Of a DNA stretch of 64,000 nucleotides, positions 31,432-43,608 are shown in pieces; position 1 is the first letter of the stretch; the number at the start of each line of letters is the position of its first letter. Location: positions 325,099 to 389,098 of the forward strand of contig NW_005178579.1 in the NCBI RefSeq assembly GCF_000350225.1, read 5' to 3'. The notes under the pieces are model-generated. The model was not told where the DNA came from. It saw only the letters and a program-made list of their open reading frames with translations, and made no database searches. The DNA is from Chondrus crispus (Eukaryota > Rhodophyta > Florideophyceae > Gigartinales > Gigartinaceae). The translations under genes and the position numbers were made by a program.

Positions 31432-33009
31432 ATGTCGCCGCCCCCCATCGCTGCCTTCACCGCCCCGTTGTTCAATACCACCTCCTTCACCGCCTCGAAT
31501 CGCCATGCCGTCCTGCCGCTCTCCTCGCGCATGCGCCCCGGCCTGTCCGTCGCGCGCCGCGCGCCATCCACGCTCATGGTCACGGCCGAGGCCGCAGCCG
31601 TTGAGGAGAACCTAGCCTCCGCTCTCACCATCAAGCCCATCACCAAACTGCTCGTTGCCAACCGCGGCGAGATCGCCATTCGCGTCATTCGCTCCTGCCA
31701 GGAGCTCGGCATTCCCGTTGTCGCAGTCTACTCTACCGCCGATCGCGATGCGCTTCACGTCTCACTCGCAGACGAGGCCGTGTGCATTGGCGATGCGCCT
31801 TCCGCGAAGAGCTATCTTAGCATCCCCAATCTCCTCGCTGCTTGCTCCGTCACCAAGGCCGATGCCATTCACCCGGGGTACGGATTTCTCAGCGAGAATG
31901 CAGAGTTTGTGGATATCTGCGCCAGCATGGACATCACATTTGTCGGACCGTTGGCTGAATCCATCGCCAAGATGGGAGACAAGGCTACGGCAAAGGCCAC
32001 AATGATCGATGTAGGTGTACCTTGCGTTCCTGGATCACGTGGCTTAGTTGAAAGCGAGGAGGACGCTAAAAATCAAGCCGCTGACATGGGTTATCCCGTC
32101 ATGCTCAAGGCAACTGCTGGAGGCGGTGGTCGCGGCATCAAGATTGTGTGGGAGGATGCAGAGGTAGAGATGGCGTTTAAGACATGCGCCGCAGAAGCTG
32201 AAGCGGCTTTTGGTAACGGTGGCCTTTACATGGAAAAGTATGTTCAGGCTCCGCGTCACGTCGAAATACAAGTCTTGGCAGATAATTACGGAAACGTAAT
32301 TCACTTGGGAGAGAGGGATTGCTCGGTGCAACGTAGAAATCAGAAGCTAATTGAGGAAGCACCGTCCCCGGCGCTGACTGAGACGCTACGTGAGCAGATG
32401 GGCGCGGCAGCTGTCAACGCGGCGAAGGCTATTGGATATCGCGGGGCTGGTACAGTTGAGTTTTTGCTGGACAAGTCTGGGGAGTTCTATTTCATGGAAA
32501 TGAACACGCGAATTCAGGTTGAGCATCCGGTAACAGAGTGTATCACCGGGGTTGATCTGATTCAGCAGCAGATCCGAGTGGCGGAAGGACACGAGCTGAC
32601 GCTGAAGCAAGAGGACGTTGTGCTTCGCGGACATGCAATCGAGGCACGCGTGAACGCCGAGGACCCGTTGCATAACTTCCGACCCATGCCTGGGCAGGTG
32701 ACGGGCTTTCTGGCGCCTGGCGGGAACGGGGTGCGGTGGGACGGGCAGGTTTTCACGGGGTGGAGAATCCCGCCTAACTATGACTCGTTGCTGGGCAAGC
32801 TTATCGTGTGGGCGCCGACGAGGGCCGAGGCGATTTCCAAACTCAAGAGAGCTCTTGGAGAGACAGCGGTACAAGGCGTGCCCACGACGATCCCGTTCCA
32901 TTTGGAGGTGCTGGAAAACGAGGTGTTTCAAGATGGGTCAGAAATTTACACCAATTTTATCGAAACCGAGGGTATTCTAGACACTTTGAAGGAGAAGAAG
33001 GGCAAATAA
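31432..33009 (+). CDS. accC: Acetyl-CoA carboxylase biotin carboxylase subunit, plastid-targeted
   Basis: This subunit carboxylates biotin on the carrier protein using ATP and bicarbonate, the first half-reaction of plastid fatty-acid synthesis. Of its 525 residues, about the first 60 are a transit-peptide-like leader (MSPPPIAAFTAPLFNTTSF..., Ser/Ala/Arg-rich, few acids). The leader is followed by the biotin-carboxylase start KLLVANRGEIAIRVIRSC. Other landmarks are AIHPGYGFLSENAEF, the glycine-rich ATP loop KATAGGGGRGIKI (from Lys226), and EMNTRIQVEHPVTE (about 355-370). The C-terminal domain ends GILDTLKEKKGK. Length without the leader fits bacterial-type AccC. No biotinyl or carboxyltransferase domain is attached, so it is the heteromeric type; partners are expected from the plastid genome. 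Confidence 0.96.
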   Translation: MSPPPIAAFTAPLFNTTSFTASNRHAVLPLSSRMRPGLSVARRAPSTLMVTAEAAAVEENLASALTIKPITKLLVANRGEIAIRVIRSCQELGIPVVAVYSTADRDALHVSLADEAVCIGDAPSAKSYLSIPNLLAACSVTKADAIHPGYGFLSENAEFVDICASMDITFVGPLAESIAKMGDKATAKATMIDVGVPCVPGSRGLVESEEDAKNQAADMGYPVMLKATAGGGGRGIKIVWEDAEVEMAFKTCAAEAEAAFGNGGLYMEKYVQAPRHVEIQVLADNYGNVIHLGERDCSVQRRNQKLIEEAPSPALTETLREQMGAAAVNAAKAIGYRGAGTVEFLLDKSGEFYFMEMNTRIQVEHPVTECITGVDLIQQQIRVAEGHELTLKQEDVVLRGHAIEARVNAEDPLHNFRPMPGQVTGFLAPGGNGVRWDGQVFTGWRIPPNYDSLLGKLIVWAPTRAEAISKLKRALGETAVQGVPTTIPFHLEVLENEVFQDGSEIYTNFIETEGILDTLKEKKGK

Positions 33010-33053
33010 GGGGTGGAAAGGGGGAAACGATAGTAGTGTATCTATACGGTTTG

Positions 33054-33059
33054 AATAAA
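33054..33059 (+). terminator. Polyadenylation signal candidate for accC
   Basis: AATAAA lies 45 bases after the accC stop codon, at a normal distance for a eukaryotic poly(A) signal. Confidence 0.45.
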
Positions 33060-33867
33060 GAGATGTAAGGGGTGGGTGTTGAGGTCTTGGAAAAGACAGA
33101 GTTTGGTCTGTTGACATGGCGACGCTGAGAGTGTCGCGTTGTGCGATTGCTTGGGGCGAATGCACGACATGAAAGATTAAAACGTCAGAGGAATCGCTGC
33201 ATGACTTCAAGTCATAGACGGGCACAGGAAGCAGACGAGCAGTCGGGCGGCAAGTTCCCGTACGTTGCCGTACGTTGTATCGAACCGCGGTGCATGATCC
33301 CCGTGACCCGTCACTGGTGTTGGGTATTAGATGCCGGGGCCCATCGGAATTGGAGGGAAGTGCAAGTCCCAAGGGCCCCGTGAGAAACAAGTGAAAATCT
33401 AGCAATGCGTGGCCGTCGTCTAAATATCGCGATGCTTACACTGACTTACAGAGGGAATTGGAGAAGGAACTTTGGCTTCCAGCCCGAGGAGAGGGGGACG
33501 TTTTTTGTGTCCATTTGAACATTATTGCTTTTTCCGCGGGCGTCCTCCTGCCTTCATCCACGATGCACACTATCTCTCTCCCTCTCAGCCCTTGGCAGCA
33601 CCACGCCACTCTACCGCCACTCACCCCTCTCCCCCACCGTACCCAATCCCCCATTCCCTTCTTCACCCCCTCCCCCACTTGCCCCGCCCCCATCTGCTTC
33701 CTTTCCCTCACAAGTCCTTCTTCCATGCAGACCTTCCTTTCACTCTAGTCAATTTTTCTCCCTCCCCCCTCCCCTTCCGCTTCTGTCCATTGCTGGTCAC
33801 CGGCCCTCTCGGCCATTTCAACTAACCTTTTCTATTTCACGCAAATCTCTTCTTCTTTTGGTGTATC
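33060..33867. other. Intergenic region upstream of the USP7-like gene
   Basis: No gene seen. The part from about 33560 to 33790 is strongly C/T-rich on the plus strand (runs such as CCCTCCCCCCTCCCCTTCCG) and ends about 75 bases before the start codon. It is a likely promoter or leader feature. Confidence 0.5.
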
Positions 33868-36800
33868 ATGGAACAAGTCCCAGACCCACCTGGCACTTCT
33901 CCGCCTGAGGTCGACGTCATGGACGTCTCCCCGGCCAATCTGAACGACGCCGTTTCTCCCACCACTTTGAACGACGGGGAGAATGACGATCGCATCCCCA
34001 AATCAACATCACTCCCTCCCGTACATCTCCAGCCTTCGTTGCGCCCCAACCCCACCGCAGAAACTCCCAATTTACATCCGTCTCCTTTTCCAGACTCTGC
34101 GGCAACAGGCCGTGTTCCCCCCGTCGTCCACGGTCCGCACCCAGCTCCTCCCAACCCCATTGCGATTCCTCCAGAGGCCAAGCCCAGCGCTACACACTTT
34201 GTCTACGTACTCAGGAGGTACAAAACTATTCAGGAGATAAAGGTTCACTCTCCATGGCATGTGTTTGATGGATACAAATGGAGGCTGCTTATATTCCCAC
34301 GGGGAAATCAGCCTAACAGCCATGAGCTCTCCGTCTATCTCGAGTGCGGAGGACCGGTCAATCGTTCTGAACAGCCTCATTACGCCCATCAAAACGCCAA
34401 GGGTCCCAACGGAAAGGAAGCCGCCATGACCCCCATGACTCCTGTGACTTGGAGTCGACCGGCCAAATTCTCTCTGCTTCTTTTACATCCGTCGTCCCCC
34501 ATTGCGAAGAAATCTGTTCGCACTCCCCCTGATCGCGAGCGGGCATTGTCTGGTTTGGACGGTGTAGAATCCAACTCGAGCAATGTTTCTTCCCTCAAGT
34601 CAATGGGGAGGAGTCCAACCGGCGTCTCTGCGATCCAGAAACCAGACATAACCAAGGAAACGTCACACAATTTTAAAGAGAATGCGAGCGATTGGGGCTT
34701 TCTCGAATTTGCGCCCTTTAACGTACTTGAGCCCACGCAATACGCTGACGATGACATGAATGTTGTCATCATGGTACGCATCCGCTTGGTGGACAACACT
34801 GAGAGCAACATGTTTAACAGTACGCAAAATACAGATTCGCGAAAAAGCACCGGGTTTGTTGGTTTTAAGAACCAGGGCGCGACTTGTTACATGAACTCAT
34901 TACTTCAGACCTTGTACATGGTGAGCGCATTTCGTAAGGCTGTTTACAGCATGCCTCTTCCCCATTCCGGCAATGACAACTCCGGATCGGAATTATCGTA
35001 TGCTTTACAGAAAGTGTTTTACGAACTACAGACTTGCCCGACCGTGGTCAAGACCAAGCAACTCACGGAGTCTTTTGGGTGGGATACGACCGACGCCTTC
35101 ACACAGCATGATGTCCAAGAGTTGAAACTCATGCTGTGTGACGAGCTTGCAGAGAAGATGAAAAAGATTGCTCCAAACAAACCTAACACTCTCGCGACCT
35201 TGTTCGAAGGCAAGCTGCTCAACTACATTGAATGCGTCAATGTCGAATACAAGTCTACTCGAGAGGAACTCTTCACTGACCTCTCGGTTAACGTGAAAGG
35301 CTGCCGAAATATTTACGAATCCTTTGATAAATACATCGAAGTTGAAATGATGGACGGCGACAACAAGTACAGGGCTGACGGTCATGAGGAATTGCAAGAC
35401 GCCCGAAAGGGAGTGAAATTTTTAAGCCTTCCGCCAGTTCTTCAGTTGCATTTGAAGCGATTCGAGTATGATTTCCACAGAAACGCAATGGTGAAAATCA
35501 ATGATCGATATGAGTTTGAATCAGAGTTGGACTTGGGTCGGTATGTGGAAGGCTCGGATGGTAATGACATATACGTGCTTCATTCGGTCTTGGTGCACAT
35601 TGGGGATGTCAACGGTGGCCACTATCATGTCTTCATTCGTCCAAACATGAACATGATGGACACCGATCCTAAGAAAGCGAGCCAATGGTACATGTTTGAT
35701 GACGAAATTGTGACCAAGGTCACCGATGAAGCAGCTATCCAGGACAACTTCGGTGTGGGCGGCGAGAGAGACTCTTCATTAAGACGAGGTATCGACGATG
35801 ATATTTCGACCACTGGTATGAACGGCATTCAAACACATCCTCCGAGTGTCATGCACCCTCGAACCCGTAATTACCAGAACCGCCGTTTTTCCAACGCCTA
35901 TATGTTACAATATTTGCGAAAGTCTGATATTCCATCCCTGCTAAAAGCACCAGCTCAGTCTGATGTTCCCAAAGAACTGGCTCAAAGGATAACCAAGGAG
36001 GTCGAGGAAGAGCAGCAAAGGCTACGAGATATGGCAGAGCAGCATTTGTATATGAACGTTGCGGTAGCTACCAATAACGATATGGTGGACTACCATGGGT
36101 CAGATCTTGTGCAGTGGGACAAAGTGCATCAGCTGCATGTGAAAAGAGCCCTCCAACTTGGCGAGCTGAAGCAGCGCTTACAGAAGGAGAAGATAGTTCG
36201 CGATGCGGGTCAAATGAGATTATGGAAATGCTCGATTCGCCACAACGACACAACACGGCCGGATTCCCTTGTGGCGAACGGGAATGACTCACACCCCATC
36301 ACAGATGCAAATGCAAGAGATCCTCTGACACAAAGTGTATACAATGTCGGACTGCATCCCGGTAGGCACGGGTTTTATGGACAGGAACAGGTGGTGCGCA
36401 TGTACGCGGAAGATTTTACGTCCCCTTTCTGCCTCGGGGCAGGTCAAGCTTACTCCGAGCACATGAAGCGGCTTCGCGAAGTGAATACAGATAGGCTAAA
36501 TACGACAGAGATCGTGAATAACAGTCCCTGGACCACTGAAATGGAAACTGGCTCGAATAGGCCACCGAACACTGTGCAATGGCCAAATTTTCCGCTTGTG
36601 CATGGCAAAGAAGTTCTCCTTTTCGCAAAGTATTACTGCCCCACACCCTCTCCGCGCCTGCAGTGGCTCGGTCATTTTGTTGTCGATAGAAGCATGCCAG
36701 TCCGTGACGTTCATCCGTTACTGAGACAAGCACTGGAGTCATTTCGGAGAAGAGATGCTTCACTTCGCGACCTTGACGAAGGAGCAGGAATTGTAGTCTT

Positions 36801-38235
36801 CGAAGAGGAGTCCGCGGAAAAAATTGCGCATCTCAATGAGAACAAATCGCTTGCGGACCACAGAATTCCGTACGATACTGGAAGTGGTGACATTTTGGTA
36901 TTTCAACAAAAAGGAAAAATTAGGAGGAAAGAGTCAGAGCCTGTCTTAATGCATGACGTCGAATGGGACGGCTACCAGGAGCCCAGTCGAGGTGATTTGA
37001 CCGACCGTCCTCTCGGGGGGCGGCCACTTCCTACTGTGAACCACTATTTTGAATATCTCGCTTATCGCGTCAAAATAGAGTTCAAGGATAAGAATTCTAT
37101 CGGTTCAGCGCAATATCCAACCTCGAAGTTCTTTGAGATGTTAAGAAAGGATTCTTACTACACTGCCAGAAAGGTGTTGGCGGGAGAGCTTGGGAAAGAC
37201 GTAGATCCGGACTACTTGAGATTTTTCGCTCACGATCTTACAAGGGGAACCGCAGCTCAAGAACCTCTTCTGCTTCGTCGAAATGAGGAGCTGCGTAAAG
37301 TCTTGCCAATGCACAGCATGGAAAACGTCGTCGCGCAACCTGAACATAAAATTTTATGGTACGAGAGGACTGAGTATCACATTTCAGAGTTTGACTCGAA
37401 GGATGAAGTCAGAGTGGTATGGCGGCAGGACGGCGGGGCTCGAGCCACTCCGTATAGCAGTGTCGCGGATACGAGTAATGCTCGCGTGATCAGTGACAAC
37501 ATCATCAGGGCTGATGTCAGCTTGTCAATCGCCGGCGAGGGACACGGACGGCTGAGGAAGACTGCGACAAAGCCAAATGGGCAGCACTCACCTATTGTGA
37601 TTCCCCCTGATCAAAGTAAGTCGTTTTCTGTACTTGTTCCTATGTCTGCGAAATATATCGACGTCATGGATCAAGTCCGCAGTAAGCTCAAAATTCCAGC
37701 TGAAGTGAGGATAAGGATGTGTGAAGTCAAGCAGAGCAAGATCTTCCGGATTATTGATCCAAGTGACCCGCTCCCGCCGCTCATGACAGGAAATCATGAC
37801 TGTGTTGCAGAGTTGCGTGCCGAACCGGTACCCGAGGATGAAACAGAAGATGCCCTAGGGTCTGAATACGAGCTTATGACGGTTTTGCATTTGCCGAAAG
37901 ATAAACCGTCACGGCAGTGGAAGGCCTTGACCTTCTTTGGTGTTCCATTCGTAATCAAGGTTCGCAAAGAAGGGGAAACCGTTAACGCAATTCGGAAGAG
38001 AATACAAGAGAAACTTGGCGTGCCACAGGAAGTGTTCGACCAATGGCCGTTGGCGGAAGTTGTACAGTTGAAGGTTCATTATCTTGACGAGGAGGACGAT
38101 ATCTATCATCCACACGCGAGGGAGCCGATGGGATTCTGTTCCCTGGCAATCGAACACAAGAGTACGGCTCCAGTGAAGAAAGTAACATCCGTGATGAGTC
38201 GGTATGCAGATAAACCTTTAAAGATCCGTAGTTAG
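33868..38235 (+). CDS. USP7: USP7/UBP12-type ubiquitin-specific protease (MATH, UCH, Ubl)
   Basis: This cysteine protease removes ubiquitin from substrates; USP7/UBP12-13 proteins regulate nuclear and chromatin proteins. The 1,455-residue protein begins with a Pro/Ser-rich tail of about 105 residues. A MATH/TRAF-like domain (about 108-312) is split by a Ser-rich insert. The USP catalytic core starts GFVGFKNQGATCYMNSLLQTLYM with catalytic Cys340 and oxyanion Asn335, and includes the His box GDVNGGHYHVF with His585. After the core come VPKELAQRI...EEQQRLRDMAEQHLYMNV and extended ubiquitin-like regions that match the USP7 C-terminal ICP0-binding and C2 regions in order. It is longer than human USP7 (about 1,100), mainly through the N-terminus and inserts. 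The single exon appears intact. Confidence 0.93.
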   Translation: MEQVPDPPGTSPPEVDVMDVSPANLNDAVSPTTLNDGENDDRIPKSTSLPPVHLQPSLRPNPTAETPNLHPSPFPDSAATGRVPPVVHGPHPAPPNPIAIPPEAKPSATHFVYVLRRYKTIQEIKVHSPWHVFDGYKWRLLIFPRGNQPNSHELSVYLECGGPVNRSEQPHYAHQNAKGPNGKEAAMTPMTPVTWSRPAKFSLLLLHPSSPIAKKSVRTPPDRERALSGLDGVESNSSNVSSLKSMGRSPTGVSAIQKPDITKETSHNFKENASDWGFLEFAPFNVLEPTQYADDDMNVVIMVRIRLVDNTESNMFNSTQNTDSRKSTGFVGFKNQGATCYMNSLLQTLYMVSAFRKAVYSMPLPHSGNDNSGSELSYALQKVFYELQTCPTVVKTKQLTESFGWDTTDAFTQHDVQELKLMLCDELAEKMKKIAPNKPNTLATLFEGKLLNYIECVNVEYKSTREELFTDLSVNVKGCRNIYESFDKYIEVEMMDGDNKYRADGHEELQDARKGVKFLSLPPVLQLHLKRFEYDFHRNAMVKINDRYEFESELDLGRYVEGSDGNDIYVLHSVLVHIGDVNGGHYHVFIRPNMNMMDTDPKKASQWYMFDDEIVTKVTDEAAIQDNFGVGGERDSSLRRGIDDDISTTGMNGIQTHPPSVMHPRTRNYQNRRFSNAYMLQYLRKSDIPSLLKAPAQSDVPKELAQRITKEVEEEQQRLRDMAEQHLYMNVAVATNNDMVDYHGSDLVQWDKVHQLHVKRALQLGELKQRLQKEKIVRDAGQMRLWKCSIRHNDTTRPDSLVANGNDSHPITDANARDPLTQSVYNVGLHPGRHGFYGQEQVVRMYAEDFTSPFCLGAGQAYSEHMKRLREVNTDRLNTTEIVNNSPWTTEMETGSNRPPNTVQWPNFPLVHGKEVLLFAKYYCPTPSPRLQWLGHFVVDRSMPVRDVHPLLRQALESFRRRDASLRDLDEGAGIVVFEEESAEKIAHLNENKSLADHRIPYDTGSGDILVFQQKGKIRRKESEPVLMHDVEWDGYQEPSRGDLTDRPLGGRPLPTVNHYFEYLAYRVKIEFKDKNSIGSAQYPTSKFFEMLRKDSYYTARKVLAGELGKDVDPDYLRFFAHDLTRGTAAQEPLLLRRNEELRKVLPMHSMENVVAQPEHKILWYERTEYHISEFDSKDEVRVVWRQDGGARATPYSSVADTSNARVISDNIIRADVSLSIAGEGHGRLRKTATKPNGQHSPIVIPPDQSKSFSVLVPMSAKYIDVMDQVRSKLKIPAEVRIRMCEVKQSKIFRIIDPSDPLPPLMTGNHDCVAELRAEPVPEDETEDALGSEYELMTVLHLPKDKPSRQWKALTFFGVPFVIKVRKEGETVNAIRKRIQEKLGVPQEVFDQWPLAEVVQLKVHYLDEEDDIYHPHAREPMGFCSLAIEHKSTAPVKKVTSVMSRYADKPLKIRS

Positions 38236-41200
38236 TGGCTAATTATTCACGATGTACCTAAAAGCTTCGAACAAGCAGCCTTGTCTGTTTTTCTGGAGCC
38301 CATACGCATTGCTGCGTAGCTTCCTGACTTGGAAAGAGAATTCGTGCACAGACAGCTGTTGTCGAATCATCAATGTGAGCTGTAACTCATGAGCTGCCTC
38401 GCTCGTTCGGAAATGGTATTGAGACATTGTTTCGCAGTCAGTATGTCTAGGAAAGTCTCGATATATGTCGACTTTCTCTATTGCTTGTTTCCCGAAAAGG
38501 AACGATAGAATGGGGAAGGCAAATTAGGGAATGTAGAGCTCTTAGACTGAGAAGGAAAATGATCGGAACAGAAAATAGTTTGAGAGAGTATTCGTAGGAT
38601 TGGGCATGACTGGCAAGACAATTGCAAGAAGGAAACGATATGTTTGTGTGTGTCCGATAGGCTTGGGGCTGGGAAGTAACGAGGCGAAAGGAAAGCCTGA
38701 CTTACGGATTACGCAGTCTGAGTCTTTATTTGCTCCCACTTCTTATTTCGTGCTTCCTTTTCAAGCCTGGGTTCACCAGTGAGCGCATGAGGAGAGCGCA
38801 AATGTCTCAGAACTATCTATGGTAAAACGAACGTTTTCACTCACGCCGCTGGTAACTTGTTCTTCCTTTTCTTCAACTTTTTATTCTAAATCTTGTTCGC
38901 CTTGTTCCACAAGCTCGCCCACGCGCTGCGATTCTTCTAACACTGATGGATCACTTCCTCATGTTTGTCCCCGAACGCCTAACCCAAACGCGGGGCTCAT
39001 CTATTCCGTTCTTGCCATGCGAGGCAGCTAGCCTTCAAATCAAACCATTCCACTTTTTCTGAAGTCCGACTTTTCAAAGTTAACTACTGTCGCCCCGCTC
39101 TCCTATTAAAACCTCTCTGTCTTGTATCTCATCGCAAAATGAGCTACTACATTTTCAGGAAGATCGATCTCGCATTTGCTGCGCACTGGTGATACCCCGT
39201 CGCTAGGCAAGATCAACTGAAGCACGCGTGTACTTTTCAAATTATTACCCTTAAAAAGTAGGCGAGGGGCGCCATCTACCAGAAGAAGCCAGAGTCCTTC
39301 ATGGGCGACTTCATTGTCGTCCATGCAACTTCATGGTCGTGCATATTCCAGCCCCCGAAACGGAACATTGGAAATTTGAAATCTTCCTCGAGGGAAAACC
39401 CTTGCCGTACCAATCCAGACGTTCACAAGGACGAAAAGACGCAATATCGCCGAAACAGCTTTCAAGTTTCCATATCAGTGAAAGGCAATCAGTCAAAGTT
39501 ACCCACGGGAAAAGTCTAAAGCGCGAAGAAAGTCCCGTATTTTCCGCGGGATGCCGGTTGCCAGCCTTCTGGCATTCAGTGGATCAGTAAAACTCTTCTC
39601 AGAGAGGGGATGTTGTGCAGTGCGACTCTTCCGTATAATTGACCTATTCCTGTGCAGTAAATAAACTCATGTGAGATCCCGCATATGGTGTTGGTATTGA
39701 TGCAATAAAGCAACATGTGCAACTCTAACTGTCGAGAAAACCATTGTCTTTGCAATGCCCCTCTATTTCACGCATAGACCAAACTGTGTATTTCATCTTT
39801 CATATTTGAAGTACGCTACTGACAAAAGCACTGATCCTACGTCGGGTAGCTAAAGGCTTTCGAAGCACGTCGGCTTGTAACCTACAATTGTGAAGAAAGA
39901 GGAATGGCATCTGCAGAATTTTGAAAGACTTTGAAGAAAGAAAGTCTAAAGTCAGACGAGGAAAGGAAACACGAAAGAACAAATCTCTTTCAAATACGCC
40001 CAGCAAGAAGCATCGCAAAGCTTTACTTCAGTGGTACAAACTTGCTCGCGCTTGCTGTTTGGTGAGTGGATCCCTTTAAGCTGCTAGGTCGAGTCAGTTG
40101 TCAATTCAAGAAGCTCTCTTCAGCTAGCTAGAGTACGCAGTTGTCGCACGCGGAAACACAACAAGATGCGCAGTTGCATCGCAAAAATTCTGCAATCGGA
40201 AAAGTTAATCGCTTCCGGTGGGAGATTTTAACATCTTCGCTGTTACGGCCATTCGACTCACTCCTTTCATTGTGCCAGAAGGAGCATAGTCTGGAACTGA
40301 TTGCTTCGAGAAAGTAAGCGACAAGGAAGTCAGACTGTTGAGGCATGTGTAGCAGGGAGGGAGGGCGACATCTCCCTGGGTTTTATTTTCAGTCGAGCGC
40401 TTTTCCTATCTCACAAATAAGACTTTCTGTTTCTCTATATTTCTGATAAACACTTGCCTATCTCTTTCGCATTGCTCCTGGTTCGCATGAAAGGATCGAG
40501 ACAAGTCCGTCCACCGAATAACACGCGTATCAATCAGGTGGTCCGAAACGGCGGCCGTACCAGACGAGAAATGCGCGACGATATTAACACCGCAATAATG
40601 TACTTTGCACCTCAATCCATTCAAAGATTGCCCGACGATTTGTGAAAAGATATAGAATCGAATTGGCGAAGACTTCTTTTGCCCAGCATTCTACATTGAT
40701 ACAACTTTCTGTGGAGGCGGGCGCCTCAAACCAGAAAGACGATACCTCCTTTGCGTGGAGAAAAGCTCGAACCAAAACAAATATGTCATTATTCCTCTTG
40801 CGGTTCGTTGCAATCCCCTCTTTCTACTTCAAATTTCGCGCATTGTCCCACCAAGGCTACCGCTGATATGCAACGTCATTTTTTCTGTTGCAGTCTTCGG
40901 AGAACAGGGCCTTGGAATGAATGAAGGAATTGAGCCAAGCCATGTAAAGTAAGAGTTAGGAATGCCAGGGACTTTTGCACTCTCTAATAACGCACTTCAT
41001 TTTCAGTTTCAGGTTTGTGTTTGCTCTAGAGAAACGATCTTGCTTTCGCGAAGTGTAAAACTGATGGGCAGGTTTTCTTTGGCATCATAGTCACGACTCA
41101 GCACGTAAGAACTAAACATGGCAAATCTTCGACGACTGCAGATAAAATATGAGAGATGTACAGTAGGATTAAAGCAACCGACGTGATCGTGCCTCTTGAA

Positions 41201-41525
41201 AGATGACGAGTCCCTTCGTGCAAACACTGGCAACCAGAGTGCCTACTGTCTTTGAAATTGAAACGTGTTTCTGATTGAGGCGAAGGTCTGGAGTGCCACA
41301 CGTGCGTAGAACTCACATGCGAAGAATAAGCACCACTCAGAACAGAGTTGCTGCAAAGATTCCTTCGTCAAACTTCTTCAAACGCGATTTATTATTTCAT
41401 GATACAAATGGGGTGCGTAGGAGGGTAATAAAGCTGAAGATCGTTTCGGATGGCAACGCTTCGCGGTTTACAGAATACTGTAGTAGATTGGTGATTTCCA
41501 TATTTCTTATCATCGTTTTGATACG
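38236..41525. other. 3.3-kb convergent intergenic region, no gene recognised
   Basis: It lies between the 3' ends of USP7-like (plus) and TUP1-like 1 (minus). Short frames of 60-90 codons occur on both strands without recognisable motifs. It is relatively AT-rich compared with the coding regions. No tRNA, rRNA or transposon ends were seen. An unrecognised ncRNA or highly intronic small gene cannot be excluded. Confidence 0.45.
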
Positions 41526-43608
41526 TCAGTACTCGTAGGACCATGTTCTAGCTCGGCAATCTCCGGACCCTGTCGCCAAGTAGCTGCCCATCGGGTTATG
41601 AGCGATGCTAATGACGGAATTCTTATGTCCTTTGAGCATCTGGCACATCGATGACTGCCTGGGATCCCAGAATTGCACTGTTCGATCCTTCGAACCAGAT
41701 ATCAGCCATTTACCGCTTGGACTGAATGCCACGGAAAGAACAAAATCTTCGTGCCCCGTGAAAGTCAGACGACAAGAGGCTGGGCATGGTGCACTCAGAT
41801 CCCAGAGTTTCAAAGTCTTGTCCAGCGAACCCGACAGTAGCAATCTGCCGTCTGGAGAGAAAGCAACCGAGTACACCGAGTCCCTATGGCCTTCGAATGT
41901 TCTAAGGAGATGGCCAGACGCGACGTCCCATACGCGAACGACCTTATCCAGAGAGCCAGCAGCAACGAGTTGATTTGTCGGACTAACCGACACCGATGTG
42001 ATTCCATCTGTCGGGCCTTGATTATATTCATCACCCAACGTCCTCAGTAGCATTCCAGTTTCCAGATTCCAGAGCTTGGCCTTCTTGTCACCCGAGCCAG
42101 AAATTATGAAGCGGCCATCCGCACTAGCATCCACAGAATATATGTCCGTGCCGTGTCCGGCGAGGGTATGCTTCACCGTGCGATGTCTGATATCCCAGAT
42201 CTTGACAACGCGGTCTTCGGCGCCTGTGATCAGCCATTCGCCATCTGGTGAGAAGCAAACGGCGCGCACGTAGCTGTCATTTCCTGGGGCGGCCTCCTCA
42301 TCTTCTCCTCGAGAGGCATCAACAAATCTAGAAATTCGCTGTCCAGTAGAAGGGTCGTAAATATCCGCCACCTTGTTCGAGCCTGTGGCTAAATACCGGC
42401 CATCTCGACTGTACCGAACACAACAAACGACTGAGTCGTGGTGCAGTGAATTCTGCAAGTACAAGTTCATATTGACTTTCGAGCCATCGGCGGCACGACC
42501 ACTGCGGACCTCCCAATCATCAAGGGTGGGCATACCCCTTGGTTGTTCATCCATGGTTGTCATGACAGGATGTCGGGATCGGCCGGATGGGGTGATACTT
42601 CCTGGTTGCCCTGAGGGAGCCGTAAGCATGCTGGTATGGGGAGCACCTCTCGGTGGCGGTACACGACCCCGGGCGCCTTTGTTCGCCATCATACGTTCAT
42701 CCTGGCGTTGGGACGGCCCGTTGGTCATAATCCCCATGGACTGGGCATCATGAGGCCCGGCAATAGCGGCTCGCGGCTCGCTGGGCGTGCCGTTGGACAT
42801 CATGGACGGGATGCTAGACGCATTGCCGGCAAGAGTGCCGGGGGGAGGCAGGGGTCCTGACGCATGCGGACCGAGCTGCATGTGATGCGGGTGTTGGTGA
42901 GTGACGATGCGAGGAAACTTTTGATGGTGAGGCAGTCCCTGCTGGTCGGGATGAGACTGAGGGTGGTACTGCTGCGAATGATGCTGAGGCAGGCCATGCA
43001 GTTGGCCAGGCAGGCTTGGGTGCTGAGATTGATAGACCGTGCGAGACACGGAAAAACTTGACGAGAGGTTAGAAGAGTAAGGGCCTGCGGGGTGACCTGG
43101 CTGAGGGTTGGAAGGGTCAGGATGAGTGCGGGCGGGAATGGATGTGAGCGGCCCCGACAGACGGGATGGCAAGGGTCGTGAGGGACCGTCGGAAGGTGGA
43201 ATGGTCTGCATCGGGGGGATGGGGCCCTGGCTCGGGTTGCGGTGAACTCCCGAGGGCGGAAGGGAGGCGGGGTTTGACGCAGTGGAGGGGAGCGGAGCAG
43301 AGGCCATGGGCGGGGCGGGTCCAGGCATAGTGGAGGGGGATGCGGAGGCGGGGGCGGACGTGGGGAGTCCGTTCGGCGGTCGGGAGGCCGAGTTGGAAGG
43401 ATTATTGGGGCCTGGGTTGGAGGCGGAAGTGTCTGGGGCGGGCTGATCCTTCGCGGCGCGATCGTCCTGGGCGATGGAGTTTGCGGGTGGGCCGACGGTC
43501 GAGGGCTGGGTCTGCTGCGGATGGGCGTGTTGCGGGTATCGACTCTTGAGGATGGCAATTTCGTTCTCGGCGTCTGTGCGGAGCTTGTTATGGGAGGATT
43601 CGAGATTG
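41526..43608 (-). CDS. TUP1: TUP1-like transcriptional corepressor 1 (5' end in assembly gap)
   Basis: This is a WD40 corepressor of the Tup1/Groucho class, recruited by DNA-binding repressors. The frame is open from the stop at 41526 past the internal Met at 43328 to the N gap at 43609, so the Met at 43328 is not the true start. Before it the frame reads ILKSRYPQHAHPQQ, aligning with the end of the Tup_N helical domain of the neighbour (EIMRLKGQTPPP). A Pro/Ser/Gln-rich linker follows, then VNMNLYLQNSLHHDSVVCCVRYS and seven WD40 repeats (AVCFSPDGEWLITGAEDRVVKIWDI, VAFSPDGRLLLSGSLDKTLKLWDL and others). It is clearly paralogous to the gene at 44513-46669. Confidence 0.9.
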